The notes beneath the pieces were generated by a model, which was not told the DNA's origin, ran no database searches, and saw nothing but the letters and a program-made list of their open reading frames with translations. The position numbers and the translations under genes were made by a program. Source: Cannabis sativa (lineage: Eukaryota > Streptophyta > Magnoliopsida > Rosales > Cannabaceae). From it: 64,000 bases of DNA. Every line of letters begins with the position of its first letter. Positions within the stretch are counted from its first letter, which is position 1. This document shows positions 10,762 to 21,508 of this stretch, piece after piece. Where the stretch lies: NCBI RefSeq assembly GCF_029168945.1, contig NC_083603.1, forward strand, positions 48,184,406-48,248,405, written 5' to 3'.

Positions 10762-12251
10762 CTCTATCAGATCGGCCGCTTAACTCTCTACCATCTATCC
10801 CGATCGGCATAGACCTAATCCACCTATTGGAGATAACCAATTCTCCGCTGTAATGTGGTTCCAAACCCCGATTCATATCTATCAAAGGGTCTACCCAATT
10901 TACTAAAGACTCGGCCGCCACATAAGAATGTGTAGCCCCGTAATCAAACAAAGACCGAATAAAGCGAGTTGTTAATAAAAAGCCGACCCGTGACAACCGA
11001 TGGGCCGGCATCCGCATCGCCCGCGTGATAGCGAACACCCTGGCTGGAGTGGGTATCGCTGGAGCTCTCGGTGCCTCTGGTCGGAGCTGGGGACATTCCC
11101 TTTTGAAGTGTCCGGGCATGCCACAATGAAAGCATCCCTGACCTTTGCACTCGCCCCGATGGTGCCTCTTGCAGCTAGGGCACTCGGGATAGGAGAATCG
11201 GGTCTCAGTACCACCAGGACGACTCCCTCTGTTCGGTTCCCCCGAACCTCTTGTTCGACTCGAGCCACCGAAGCGTGGGTGCCCTCTTCCTCCGATCAAT
11301 GGCCGAACCACTACTCCCCGCTATATCCCGATGCAGAGGGGTAGGAGCTCCGCCACCCACCGAGTACCGGGCTGATTCCGACATACACCCCACTGCGCCC
11401 TCAGCTCGCAGTGCCTTCTCCACCATCTGAGCATAGGTGGTACTGTCGTCGGTGGTGATCATCAGGTCATGCCTGATCTTGGGATTCAACCCGTCTAGAT
11501 ACTTCTCCTTCTTGCTGAAGTCGGTCGGCACAATTCCCGAGGCTAACCTCGCCAACCGATCAAACTGAGTAGTATACTCAGTGACGCTCATGTTCTCCCG
11601 CTGGGTCAGGTGAACGAACTCTTTCCTCTTGGCGCTTCTGACCGCCTCATTGTAGTATTTCGCATTAAAGAGTTCCTGGAACCTTTCCCAGGTCATGGTG
11701 GTGACGTCATGGATCTGAGACACCATGTCCCACCATACCAGGGCGTCCTCCTGGAACTGAAACGTGGCGCACACCACTCTGTCGTTACCGGTGACACCCA
11801 TGAAATTCAGGATTCTGGTAATCACCGTCAGCCCATCGCTCGGCTTTCATTACATCCGACCTCCCAGAATACCGGAGGTGCTTGCTTCCGAACCGCTCAT
11901 ATAAAGGTTCCAATTGGGCCGCCACCACTATCTCGGCACGGGCGGCGAGGCGGTGTGCCACCGGAACTATAGGCACCGGAACCGCAAGCACCCCGCCGTC
12001 TCAACCTCTCGAATCTCGAGGTCTTGTTCTTCGATCCGGCTTGCATCTCCGCAAACCGTAACTCCCGGCCGGGCTCCCTGATCGGCTGGGGGAGCCTGGG
12101 CAGCCTGTGGCGGGTTCTCATCACCCCGGCCACGAGCCCTGCCTCGGGGACCTCTACCTCGGCCCCTGGCAGGTGGGGGAAACTGAGCTCCCTGTCCTTG
12201 GTTCGACCCCACGGAGTTGCCCTGACTCCTGGTAGTCCGCCTGGCGTCCAT
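10712..12251 (-). pseudogene. gypsy gag and protease, frameshifted about four times
   Basis: Starts at ATG 12251 (MDARRTTRSQ). The N-terminus is arginine/glycine/proline-rich. Recognisable parts fall in successive phases: a segment at about 11785-11991, the retrotransposon gag core at about 11400-11825 (TFQFQEDALVWWDMV, then RKEFVHLTQRENMSVTEY), and the knuckle part from 11311. There are two cysteine clusters, CPSCKRHH and the knuckle CFHCGMPGHFKREC (C-X2-C-X4-H-X4-C). The protease motif near 10935-10945 reads FDYGATHSY, so the D-S/T-G catalytic triplet is D-Y-G. Phase changes fall near 11990, 11825, 11250 and 10775. The region is GC-rich compared with its surroundings. Confidence 0.85.
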
Positions 12252-12518
12252 CTAGTTAGAACCGCCTGCGAAACCAAGAGTTGGCATATCAGGTCGTATT
12301 CAAGGCGAGCTTACTAATGCCGCTTAATTTGGAAATGAAAAACGAAACATGCGCCTATTCTACTATCAGGCTACTAACATGCTTCCTAACAGGCTTTTCT
12401 TTTTCATAACTGAATAAAATAAACTAATAAAGCAATAAAGGCTTACTGAACCGTGAACCGAGCTAACTGCTGATGATGATTGTACATGTCGTGACGATCT
12501 TCGGAAGACAACCTGGCG

Positions 12519-12530
12519 GCTCTGATACCA
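12519..12530 (-). promoter_or_regulatory. tRNA-Met primer-binding site of Tekay-like element
   Basis: Minus strand reads TGGTATCAGAGC, three bases from the LTR edge at 12534. The 270-base leader from here to the gag ATG has no other recognisable feature. Confidence 0.9.
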
Positions 12531-12888
12531 AATTGTCACACCCTAACTAACTTAGGCGTATTACGTGATTAATTAAAATTTTGCTTTTTAATTAAACTTA
12601 TAAACCATATTACAAAAGACTCGGGATCCCGATTTATAAAATCATTTACAAAAGTTTTAACTGTTTAACTATTACATCAAAATAAAAGTCGTCTAACGAC
12701 CAGTTACAAAAATTTAGCCTTGCTGTCCCGAGGATCGTACGCTCCAGGCCTAACCGCCCCGACATGTACAATCTCATAAGCTCGCTCACGGTCCATCAGC
12801 TATAGCCTTGCCTTTACCTACACATGAACATAAACTGTGAGTCGACGTACTCGGCAAGAAAAGCATAATAATATCATACATAATACTA

Positions 12889-12978
12889 ACTGCCGTGTCC
12901 AACACGATACTGAGTCCCGCTACTGCCATGTCCAACATGGTACTGAGCCACTACTGCCATGTCCAACATGGTACTGAG
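12889..12978. repeat. three 26-bp tandem units in LTR
   Basis: Units at 12889-12914, 12922-12947 and 12953-12978 share ACTGCCATGTCCAACATGG with small changes. Each contains the inverted repeat CATGTCCAACATG. In unit 1 both arms changed together (CGTGTCCAACACG), so pairing is preserved. Confidence 0.85.
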
Positions 12979-13019
12979 TTTTGAACGTTCATAGGGACGG
13001 TACTATTGACAAGTATCCT

Positions 13020-13177
13020 CCTGATCGGTCGAACCGGTCATACTCCGCCGCCGGTCATACTCCACTCGTACCGACGGGATAGGTCAATAGCACTGAACCA
13101 CCAACCAAATGTCAGCCTGATCGGTCGAACCGGTCATACTCCGGCTGCTGGTCATACTCCAGCCTGTACCGACGTGA
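13020..13177. repeat. two ~60-bp repeats in LTR
   Basis: CCTGATCGGTCGAACCGGTC begins units at 13020 and 13116. Each continues with two GGTCATACTCC boxes and ends in GTACCGACG. Such arrays are common in LTR regulatory regions; function is unknown. Confidence 0.8.
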
Positions 13178-14712
13178 CATGGTTGGATGGTTCGAAGCCT
13201 AAATACATAACTAATGTAATCTAGCAGGCTTCCTACATGCACACTAAACATGTAATCTACATATGCATACTGTTATACTAATCTTACCTGGATTCCGATT
13301 TCAGGTGTGCCTTGGCCAACCCGACCGGAATCGAAGCCGAGCTACGGACATCGGCTCCTAAACCATAAAAATCACAACGCTATAAGTGACACGCTAAATC
13401 ACTTCCCGGGGACTAAAACTAAGAACTAAAAGTTTCCCTATCGATAAAAAGCATGACAATACCCCCTAAAACATAAAAACGAGGAAAACTAGGGTCCCTG
13501 AATTTTCCCCAACCGGTAGACCGGTTGCCCAACCGGAATTCCGGTTCTGGAAAATTCAGAACCCTCATCAGGAATTCCGGATGTACAACCGGAATTCCGG
13601 TTCCTCGCAGGCAGCCAACTAAAATTTTCATAACTCGACCAATTCAACCCCAATTGGTACCAAACTTTCCAGACCTGTTCTAAACACCCCAAAGAACAAA
13701 TCTAAGGCCTCAAAACCACCCAGAAAACACATATACAAAAATCACCATTAAAGACCAAGCTTTGAGTTCCAAAACTCAAACTTGGTTAAATCCACTAACA
13801 TGCATCCAAACCTAGTTAATTCTACTCAACTAAGCATGAATAAGCTTCTGAAAACACACAAGAACATCCAGCAACTTCACAGAAACAAAATGAACCATTT
13901 CTTTCAAAATTTCATAACTTTTTCACATAAAAATCTAACCTACAAGAACAAGGAACTCAAGCATGCTATACAATCTCATTAAACCTATTTATTTCAACAT
14001 TTAAACAAAGAACAACAACAATAATAATCAGCAGTAACAATCACCAAAAACATCATGCATTTCACTCAATATTTCATCATTTTTTTCATAATTTCAAGGA
14101 GGAAATCAAGAGAAGCTAACCTAGCTTGGAAAAAGCTTAGATTTGGATGAGAATCCACTTGAAAATTTGAGCAAAACCCAGCTCCAAGCACTCACATGCA
14201 CAGCCGAAAATGAAGAGGAAAAAGGGAGCTTTTCTTTTTCAAAGTTTTCTAATTTTTGTTAAGTGTTGAAAATGAAAGAAAATAAGGGAATAAAGCCATT
14301 TAACTAATTTATTTCAGCCACTAACACACATAAAATAACTATTTAAAATAAACATTTAATCCATTTAATTCACATAAGACAAAATACTAATGGGGCAAAA
14401 AGACCATTTTGCCCCTCCACCCTAAAATCACATAAAACATACTAAAGGGGTATTTTTGGGACATTCTAAATTCCCGGCCATTCCCGACATTCCCAATGTC
14501 TAAAACCCGTCCCCAAACTGCTAACATACTAAGTTGTGATTTCTACTGAGCCAAACGCCGAGTTCCAAAATACCGGACACCGGAAATGCAAAATATGCAA
14601 GATACTGAATAACATAAATAACAGTATAATAAATTATTTAAATAGCTATAAATAATTTCATAATTAACCATAAACAACTGCTAATTTCCAAATTAACTAA
14701 GCGGGCTTTACA

Positions 14713-14830
14713 CATATAATCATGAAATAAATCATGTGAACCATGCAACATAAAATGTTATTTCTGATCTTTATTAATAAGTAAATCTGATTATATGAAA
14801 TGAGTTTTATTTAGGGCATAAAACCCAACA
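14713..14830 (-). repeat. remnant of 3' LTR of minus-strand LARD
   Basis: Bases 14713-14830 repeat almost exactly at 23305-23422. The LTR is interrupted at 14712/14713 by the Tekay-like element. Confidence 0.9.
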
Positions 14831-17160
14831 AACTCCCACTTGCACTAATATAAAACAAAAAGTGCATTTCAAATAATCATTAACACCTCGATATACCAAT
14901 CAAGTGTAATAGTAGTAAACTCCTCGTAATGGGATCTGACAGGTTGAATTAAACACAACCTCTTCTCCACCATTACTCGTCCTTAATCACAAAATCCTTG
15001 ATAATGTGAAATTCCTCTCTATATGTCTACTCTTTTGGGATACTGGATTCTATACTTTTGGGCAACTACTCTTTTGTTATACAGGAAGTAACCCTAGTAG
15101 TTAAGGCAAGTTGGAACACTGCCACAAATGTATAGAACTTTCCTTAGACTGAAAAAGTATCTTTCCTGCAACTTTTAACATTTAGTCTCTTTCTGGTAGA
15201 CCTAGAGATTTCAGATAGGTTTTTACACTTCTCCAAAATCCCTACTCCACCCCCAAAGTAATCACCATCTCATCAGCAGACTTTCTAGCACACAGGCAAG
15301 TCTCGAAATCTGATGTGGTGTAGTCTAAGAGTTTTAAAAACACCCTTATTGACTAACATATAGTTCCTTTTCTTAATCTTAAGATTTACTTGATTGTCTT
15401 CCAATGTTCCTCTCCTGGATTAATCTGATACTTACTCATTACTCCCACTCAACAGCAGGTGTCTGGTCTAAGGCATACAAAAGCATATCTGAGACCTCTC
15501 ACTGTTGATTTAAGAATTCTTTCATGGCTTTATCTTTTCTGGAATAGTTGAGACTTTTCCTTTGATAAATATAATCTATATCTAAGAAGTTGTGAAGCTT
15601 CTATAGATTTCCATTGGAAAGAAAATGCTCCAGCATCTTACTAAAGTAAGTTGCTTGCATTAGAGTAAGTAATTACCAGGTATACCACAAGCCATAGGTT
15701 TAGATAAACTCAAACCTATAATACTAGGAACAGGAATTTTTGTTAAGTCCATTGAATAGACTTATGAACGAAAATTTCCTTTCATGTCCTTGTAATAGAA
15801 AACTTTAGGTTACTCCATGTGAATGGATCAAACTATAGTTCTCTTGGCTTTCTTCTTAGTTTCTTATCTTGACAATCCATTACTTGTTTAAACTCACAAT
15901 GGATTTTAATCACTAGTGTCTTCCAAGTCATGAGAAGGTAAAGTTCCTTGAAACTCTCCCACTACGACAAGGTACCGTGAACTATGTCAAAGAAAACTAA
16001 ATGGTATAGACCTCTTCAGTTGTGTTAAGACAACAGAGGCAGTGGGATCATCTTGTAAAATAAGATGATAGAACACTTTTGGAATCAAGAAAAAATATCT
16101 CCTTTATTTGCTACTTTATTTTCAGACTTAGTCATTTTCTTAGAAAAGTAGTATTTGTTTAAACAAACACTTTCTTATCTAATGACTACGGGATGCTCCA
16201 CCCCTAATCACTTAGAATGGCTAACAAACATGCAAACCAGGGTTAGCAGTTCTAGCTTTTCTTAAGATTTCGATTAGGTCATCCATGAATCTAGTAATGA
16301 TTTACATTAAGTATACAACCATTACATCATCCTGAAATTATATTACCATAGAAGGATTTAGGCAATGACTAGTAACTAATTATCAATATGCAACTCGAAT
16401 TTCTGGGGAGGTAAGTTTGGATATAATTCAAAAATCAAATTAATGATCTTTGAACTGCATATCTACTACCTTTTTCTCCACCCCTATCAGTTCGCAAGAT
16501 CTTTAACCACTTACCTTTGCTATTGCTAGAAATTCATGAAATTTTTCAACACATTTCAAATTTCTTTTGCATAAGGTAAAATCTAGAGTGATCGTTTTAA
16601 GAATACAACGAAAACTCATATCCACCCCTGAATGTACATCCATCTGCGAATGAGATGAAATTACTTTCAGTGGATATAGGCATATTAACTCTTTGCAGAG
16701 AATGATCTTGTCAAAACCACTATGAACAAGATACAAATGCCTTAGATTTATAAAATATGTGGTTGTATCTTTTGATGACTTAAGTTTAGTTACATCAAAG
16801 AGTTCTTAGAATAGTGCAAGTGGATTCTGGTCACAGAATACTAAACTCATACAGTTTAAATCCATTGATAGAAAATGGTTATTAAACACTCGTGAAAGTG
16901 TAACTGTATAATTAGTAATTCTTTCTTGGACCACCACTACTAATCTAACTCTATGATTTGCCTATACAAGTAGGAGATATCTAAGATTGAGGATTTATAT
17001 CATTTAGGGATAGAATTTCGGGAATATAATCATATGCGTCATCTAATTTCTTAAGAGAAAATAAGACTTTATATGATTTATAGACCATTCATCCAATTAT
17101 ATGTCATTAAGCTAATTCGAAATGAATAAGCTAAGAGGAATTAGGATAATTTCGTTTTAA
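14831..17160 (-). other. LARD 3' internal region, non-coding
   Basis: No credible gene. Weakly homologous to 58990-60712 of the plus-strand copy; for example the region around 15225-15262 matches 60330-60375. It contains four copies of a CTCCACCCCT-like box (near 15246, 16196, 16477, 16619), the reverse complement of the AGGGGTGGAG boxes in the other copy. The 77-aa frame at 16503-16736 has no recognisable motif. Confidence 0.7.
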
Positions 17161-17164
17161 ATAA

Positions 17165-17962
17165 GAATCCAATGATGCTCCGATTAGCGAGAGTCAAAGT
17201 AATCTTATTTATACAATCTTCTTGTTTCATATTGTAAAACACTAGTCTAAGGTGTCATCAATTGATGAACAGCTAGACGTTGCATATACAATATTTATCT
17301 TTCGAGATCTAACACTATTATGTTAGTCTAATGGTGAAAATCCATTAGGGATTTATCTCATTAGAAAAACAAATCAAGTTAGACCAACAATGAAGATTCG
17401 AAATTAAACTACAATTTAATAACAGAAAATAACATGGTTCAATACAAATTCATACACAATTCAGAAATTATGAAGCATATAGCAAGTAGGAATGACAAGT
17501 GAAAATACTAAAACATACAATCCTAAATAATTTCCAAGGTTTTCAACAAACTGATATCAGTGTCCCGTTTAGGCGAGAGTCAAAGCTACCATTCATTGAA
17601 TAGAGTTGTCAGCTCATCTAAAATGTCAATCATTCTAGCAACCTTTTATTCGATCAAGATGTGAATCTGCGTTGTCCCGTTTAGGCGAGAGTCAAGGCTA
17701 TTCTATCTTATGAGCTTCCACCATTGTTTCATATTCTTGCAAGTCTTATATAGTCGCCACCATTAGGGTGATCATAAACTATATAAAAAACTTACAAGAT
17801 TACTTATCTTTCGAGATTAAACGGTGCTAACTTGCTAATGAACGTTCCTCCATTAGGGAGGATTACTCACTAAAACAATAGCTATGTAAAACCAACAATG
17901 GAGATCGAATATCCTTATAATAGTAAAGCTCATTATTTAATGAAGGGTTGTATTTTCTTCTA
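17165..17962 (-). repeat. structured repeat modules of LARD leader (two tandem, diverged)
   Basis: In element orientation, module 1 (about 17962-17560) and module 2 (about 17400-17165) share the order CATTGTTGGT, a hairpin with loop CTAAT, an ATTAG, ATCTCGAAAGATAA, ATATGAAACAA and GACTCTCGC(C)TAA. Hairpins lie at 17846-17862 (stem TCCTCC), 17758-17770 (CACC) and 17338-17354 (AAATCC). The GACTCTCGCCTAAACGGG box lies at 17561-17587 and 17673-17699, with a shorter form at 17175-17200. Module 1 is conserved in the other Angela-type copy at 57500-57860. In that copy a gag frame takes the place of module 2. Confidence 0.75.
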
Positions 17963-18971
17963 ATATTTATTTTAATCCATTTATTTTAAATATATATTTA
18001 TTTAATTAAAATTTCCAATTTAGAATAAAATTCTAAATATAAATTTTAATTTAATATTTATAAATTATACTTAGATGGATAAAAAATAACGTGAATTATT
18101 TTCATCTTAGTAATAATTTCCATAAATATTTAGAAAATTATTCAATTTAAGTTGTTTCAAAATTAATTTAAATTAATTTACAACTCAAATTTAATTTTCT
18201 ATAAATATATATTGCATTTCGAAAATGCTTTAAAATAAAATAAAATAAATCCTGGAAAATTACTCTAATTTTATGTTGGCCCAAAATTAATAAAATTAAT
18301 TTTCAACAAAAAATATAATTTCCCTATTTAATTAAATATCTGAGAAAAATTTCAAATATTTAAGTATCATGATTAAAAAATCAACTTAAATATTAATTTT
18401 CTATTTAATTAAATACACTAGAAAAATACTTCAAGCAAAACAGATAATATCTATCTAGATTTTTCATAGACTAATTAATTCAATTTCTAATTACAATATA
18501 TTTTAGTTCATTTATTTTAATTAACCATCAAATGAAAAAGTCACTGATTTAAGTTGGTCCAAAATTAAATAAATAATTTTCAACTTTAGTCTATTTTTCA
18601 AATAAAATTCGAAATTTCTGCATTAGAGAAATGTAATTTCGAAATTTTGGGAAATGATTAATAAAATAAAATAAAATATATTCTGAAAATTATTCAAACT
18701 TAAGTTATTCTGAAATAAGATTCCAAACTTAAAATAATTTTCAACTTTAATTAAATAACATGAAAATAACAATATTAAAGTATCATGATGAAAATCAACT
18801 TAGATATTGAAATTTTCAATTTAATTAAATGTATTAAATTCAAGAAATAAATAATTAAGTAAAGAGGAAACTTAATTATTAATTCTAGTTTAATACTAGG
18901 AAAATATTCTAAACTTAGATTGTATCAAAATTAATTATGAGACAATTAATTTCACAATCAATGATATTTTC

Positions 18972-19461
18972 TAGGGCTGTACAAAAATTTTCGTAAACCG
19001 CCCAACCCGAATAACCCGACTAAACCAAACCGACAAAACCGAAAAAAAATACAAACCGACATAACTTGACAAAATTCTAAACCGCCCAATCTGTAAATTG
19101 GGCGGGTTGAATTTTGACCCAAACCGCCCAATGAACCCGCCCAAACCGATTTAACCCGATTTTCAGTTTTTTTTTTTATATATATATATATAATATATAT
19201 TAAAAAAACCCAAACCCTAAATTGAATTTAGATTTGGAATATTATGTATTTAATGTTATTAATTTTTATTTTAGTTGAATCTAAAAAAAAAAAACATCCT
19301 AATTCGGTTTGGGCGGGTTAACCCGCCCAACCCGTCGGTCGGGTACAGATTTTTTTTTTTTAAATTGGGCAGTTTGCATGCAAAATTTTATAACCCGATC
19401 TTTATGTTGGGTTGGAAAATATATAGTATAAACCGACTAAACCGACCGATGTACAGCCCTA
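18972..19461. mobile_element. hAT-like non-autonomous DNA transposon, 490 bp
   Basis: Perfect 12-bp terminal inverted repeats, TAGGGCTGTACA at 18972 and TGTACAGCCCTA ending at 19461. They are flanked by a perfect 8-bp target duplication ATATTTTC at 18964-18971 and 19462-19469. An 8-bp duplication with TAGGG-type ends fits the hAT superfamily. The interior is rich in AACCCGCCCAA-like boxes on both strands and encodes no transposase. The small frame at 19275-19496 is not a gene. Confidence 0.92.
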
Positions 19462-19711
19462 ATATTTTCCTATTTAATATTAGAAATAATAACTAGTACT
19501 AGAAATAACTATCTAGAATATATCATTGACTAAGTGTTTTTCTAAAATTAACTTTAAAATATTACAATGAAAAATAAATTTCATATATTTTAAAAGTTAA
19601 TTATGTTGCTAATTCAATTTTAATTAGGTTAGACTAATATAATTAACCTAATACAATTATTTAAATAAGGCAAATGGGCCTTCACAATTGGGGTAGTTCA
19701 TGTGAGGGGCA

Positions 19712-19737
19712 GCTGGGTTCAGTATGTCGTACCCACT
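19712..19737 (-). other. conserved motif shared with unrelated LTR element
   Basis: Minus strand reads AGTGGGTACGAC then ATACTGAACCCAGC. It is identical in the plus-strand Angela-type copy (55909-55934) and nearly identical, with two extra bases, inside both LTRs of the gypsy element (31838-31864, 40734-40760). Confidence 0.85.
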
Positions 19738-20835
19738 TCTATGGCCCCCAACTCTCACACAAGGCCCAAAAGAGAGGAATTTAACCTTAAAATAAACAAT
19801 TGTTATTCATTGAATAAGTCCAAATCTAATTGGACCTAAATAAATTTCCTTATGTCAAAATTTATTTTAGCAACCTAGTCCATTTACTTAGTAAAAACTT
19901 AAATGGGCTCCCTATATGTATCTAAGCCCAAAAGCAAACATATAGGCTCACACAGGTCAAATAATTTGGATGGACCCTATCATGTTACTAGGTTTACACA
20001 GATGAAAGAAGTACAAAATTTACTTGTTACAAATTATTTATAAGATCTATCGTCAATTGGACTATGATTAAAATCAGATCATTGGATCATGATCTGTCAA
20101 CAAGTTAATCATAGCAATTTAGATCAGATAAATAATAGGTTTGTTAAAAAGTTTTGAATAAACAATATAAATAAACAAACATTGTCCATGTAACAGATGT
20201 GAATCAAGATATTAATATAATTAAATTATTATTCTTAAACTAACCAAATAAAGGAAACTAATTTTAAAATATCTAGGTTTATTTGAATCAAATTAAATTA
20301 AATATCTAATAAGATCAATGATTTAAAAGGAAAGAATCTCCAATATCACTTTCAGATCTTATAATTTAATAAAATAAACCAATTTTAAAATAGATTTGGT
20401 TAAATAATAATTACCATAATTATATGTCAAAATATCTCAAATTAAGCAATATTCAAATCTCTACAAAAATATCTATGTTATTTAAATATTTAAGATATGA
20501 TTTATAAATTTCTAATAAGGAAAAAATGATATATATAGAAAAAATATCATTTTTATACTTATAATTTATAAATAATTAAATATTTAACAAAATAACAAAT
20601 TTTTGAATTTGAAAACATTATGGTAAGTATATCTATAAAAATATCTATGTTAATTTCAAATTTATTAATTATTTAATTTGTCATATAAGATAATTTTAAT
20701 ATAATATTTTAAATAAAAAGACAAAGTTATCTTTTAATTTAAAATATCTTAAATATCAAAATATCTAATCTTATAATTAAATAATAAATAAATATTAAAG
20801 AACTTAACAAATTTTTAAATCTGACCATAATAGGA

Positions 20836-20957
20836 AATATTTAAAAATTGGAAACAATCCAAAATAGAAATATTTAAAATTGGAAAAATTCCAAATTGAA
20901 AATATTTAAAATTGGAAACATTTCAATTTAAAAATATTTAAAATTGGAAAAATAAAT
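20836..20957. repeat. AT-rich tandem repeat, about four ~32-bp units
   Basis: Successive units of AATATTTAAAATTGGAAA followed by a short variable TTCCAA stretch. They sit just beyond the GC-rich block of the LARD leader. Confidence 0.75.
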
Positions 20958-21029
20958 TTTGGGAAACAATCCCATGAAAAAATTGGATTTTTGGGGAAAA
21001 ACCCCAAAAATCGCAACTTTTTAGGAAAC

Positions 21030-21235
21030 TGCCACAAAGGATGCCGAGTAGGCTGCAACTGCAGCCCAGGAGGGCTGCTAGCAGCCCATACGCGCGCGGA
21101 CAAGGGCACCCAGCAGGGTGCATGGGCGGCAAACGTGGGCGCTGGCAGGGTGCACACGGGCGAGGCTCACGGGCGGATGCAGGGTGCACTCGGACGTGTC
21201 ACGCGCGCGCGATTGAGCACCATGCATACCCGAAA
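21030..21235 (-). other. GC-rich block in LARD leader
   Basis: About 200 bases with many CpG (CGCGCGCG near 21202) in an otherwise AT-rich element. It repeats CAGGGTGCA three to four times on the plus strand (about 21112-21189). The corresponding place in the plus-strand copy (about 54690-54760) is short and AT-rich. Frames of 83-113 aa cross it on both strands, as expected for GC-rich DNA; none has a recognisable domain. Confidence 0.7.
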
Positions 21236-21489
21236 TCCCGATTTTCCAAAATTCATAACTTTCTCAATTTTTATCGGAATCGAGTTCTGTAAAAAACAAA
21301 ATTGCTTAATTTTTCACAAGGAATCCAAATAAAATATTTTCAAAAATTGAAAAATTATATTTCATGGAAAAATTTCGTACAGCATCAACATTCATCATAA
21401 AAGCACATAAACCAACATGAAACCATCCAAATCAACACAGAAACATGCAATCATCGTTTTAATTCATATTACATGAAAGTAAATCATTA

Positions 21490-21506
21490 CCATGGCTCTG
21501 GTGCCA
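21490..21506 (-). promoter_or_regulatory. primer-binding site of minus-strand LARD
   Basis: Minus strand reads TGGCACCAGAGCCATGG, two bases from the LTR edge. It resembles the tRNA-Met-complementary site with two changes, as in the other Angela-type copy. Confidence 0.8.
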
Positions 21507-21508
21507 GT

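Larger units (their letters stand above)
6079..14712 (-). mobile_element. Tekay/Del-like Ty3/gypsy chromovirus, nested
   Basis: Minus-strand element with 5' LTR 12534-14712, primer-binding site 12519-12530, gag, pol, polypurine tract and a 3' LTR truncated at 6079 by the SIRE-like insertion. Reverse transcriptase precedes integrase (gypsy order). A GPY/F module and a chromodomain-like tail follow the integrase core. LTRs of ~2.2 kb fit Tekay/Del. It is inserted in the Angela-type LTR: 14713 onward equals 23295 onward. The right flank begins CATAT; the left target duplication is outside the window. Confidence 0.92.
12534..14712 (-). repeat. 5' LTR of Tekay-like element, 2179 bp
   Basis: In element orientation starts TGTAAAGCCCGC and ends GGGTGTGACA. 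The half toward 14712 matches the truncated 3' LTR. The half toward 12534 carries two tandem arrays (12889-12978 and 13020-13177). No coding content; the small frames at 13419-13692 and 13782-13982 mirror those of the other LTR. Confidence 0.92.
17963..20830 (-). other. AT-rich LARD leader without genes
   Basis: Very AT-rich, no coding signal. The best-conserved part is 19680-19800, which matches 55850-55975 of the plus-strand copy and includes the motif pair described at 19712-19737. It is interrupted by the hAT-like element at 18972-19461. Confidence 0.7.

Noticed and set aside
12889..13177. CRISPR-like array
   Set aside because: Repeat units are too few, imperfect and adjacent without unique spacers; they are LTR tandem repeats in a plant element.
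16503..16736. 77-aa minus frame as a pol remnant of the LARD
   Set aside because: I looked for copia RT or RNase H motifs and found none; the region is alignable to non-coding sequence of the sister element.
20906..21332. Overlapping frames of 83-113 aa on both strands
   Set aside because: Caused by the GC-rich block lacking stop codons; no known domain, and the sister element lacks the block.
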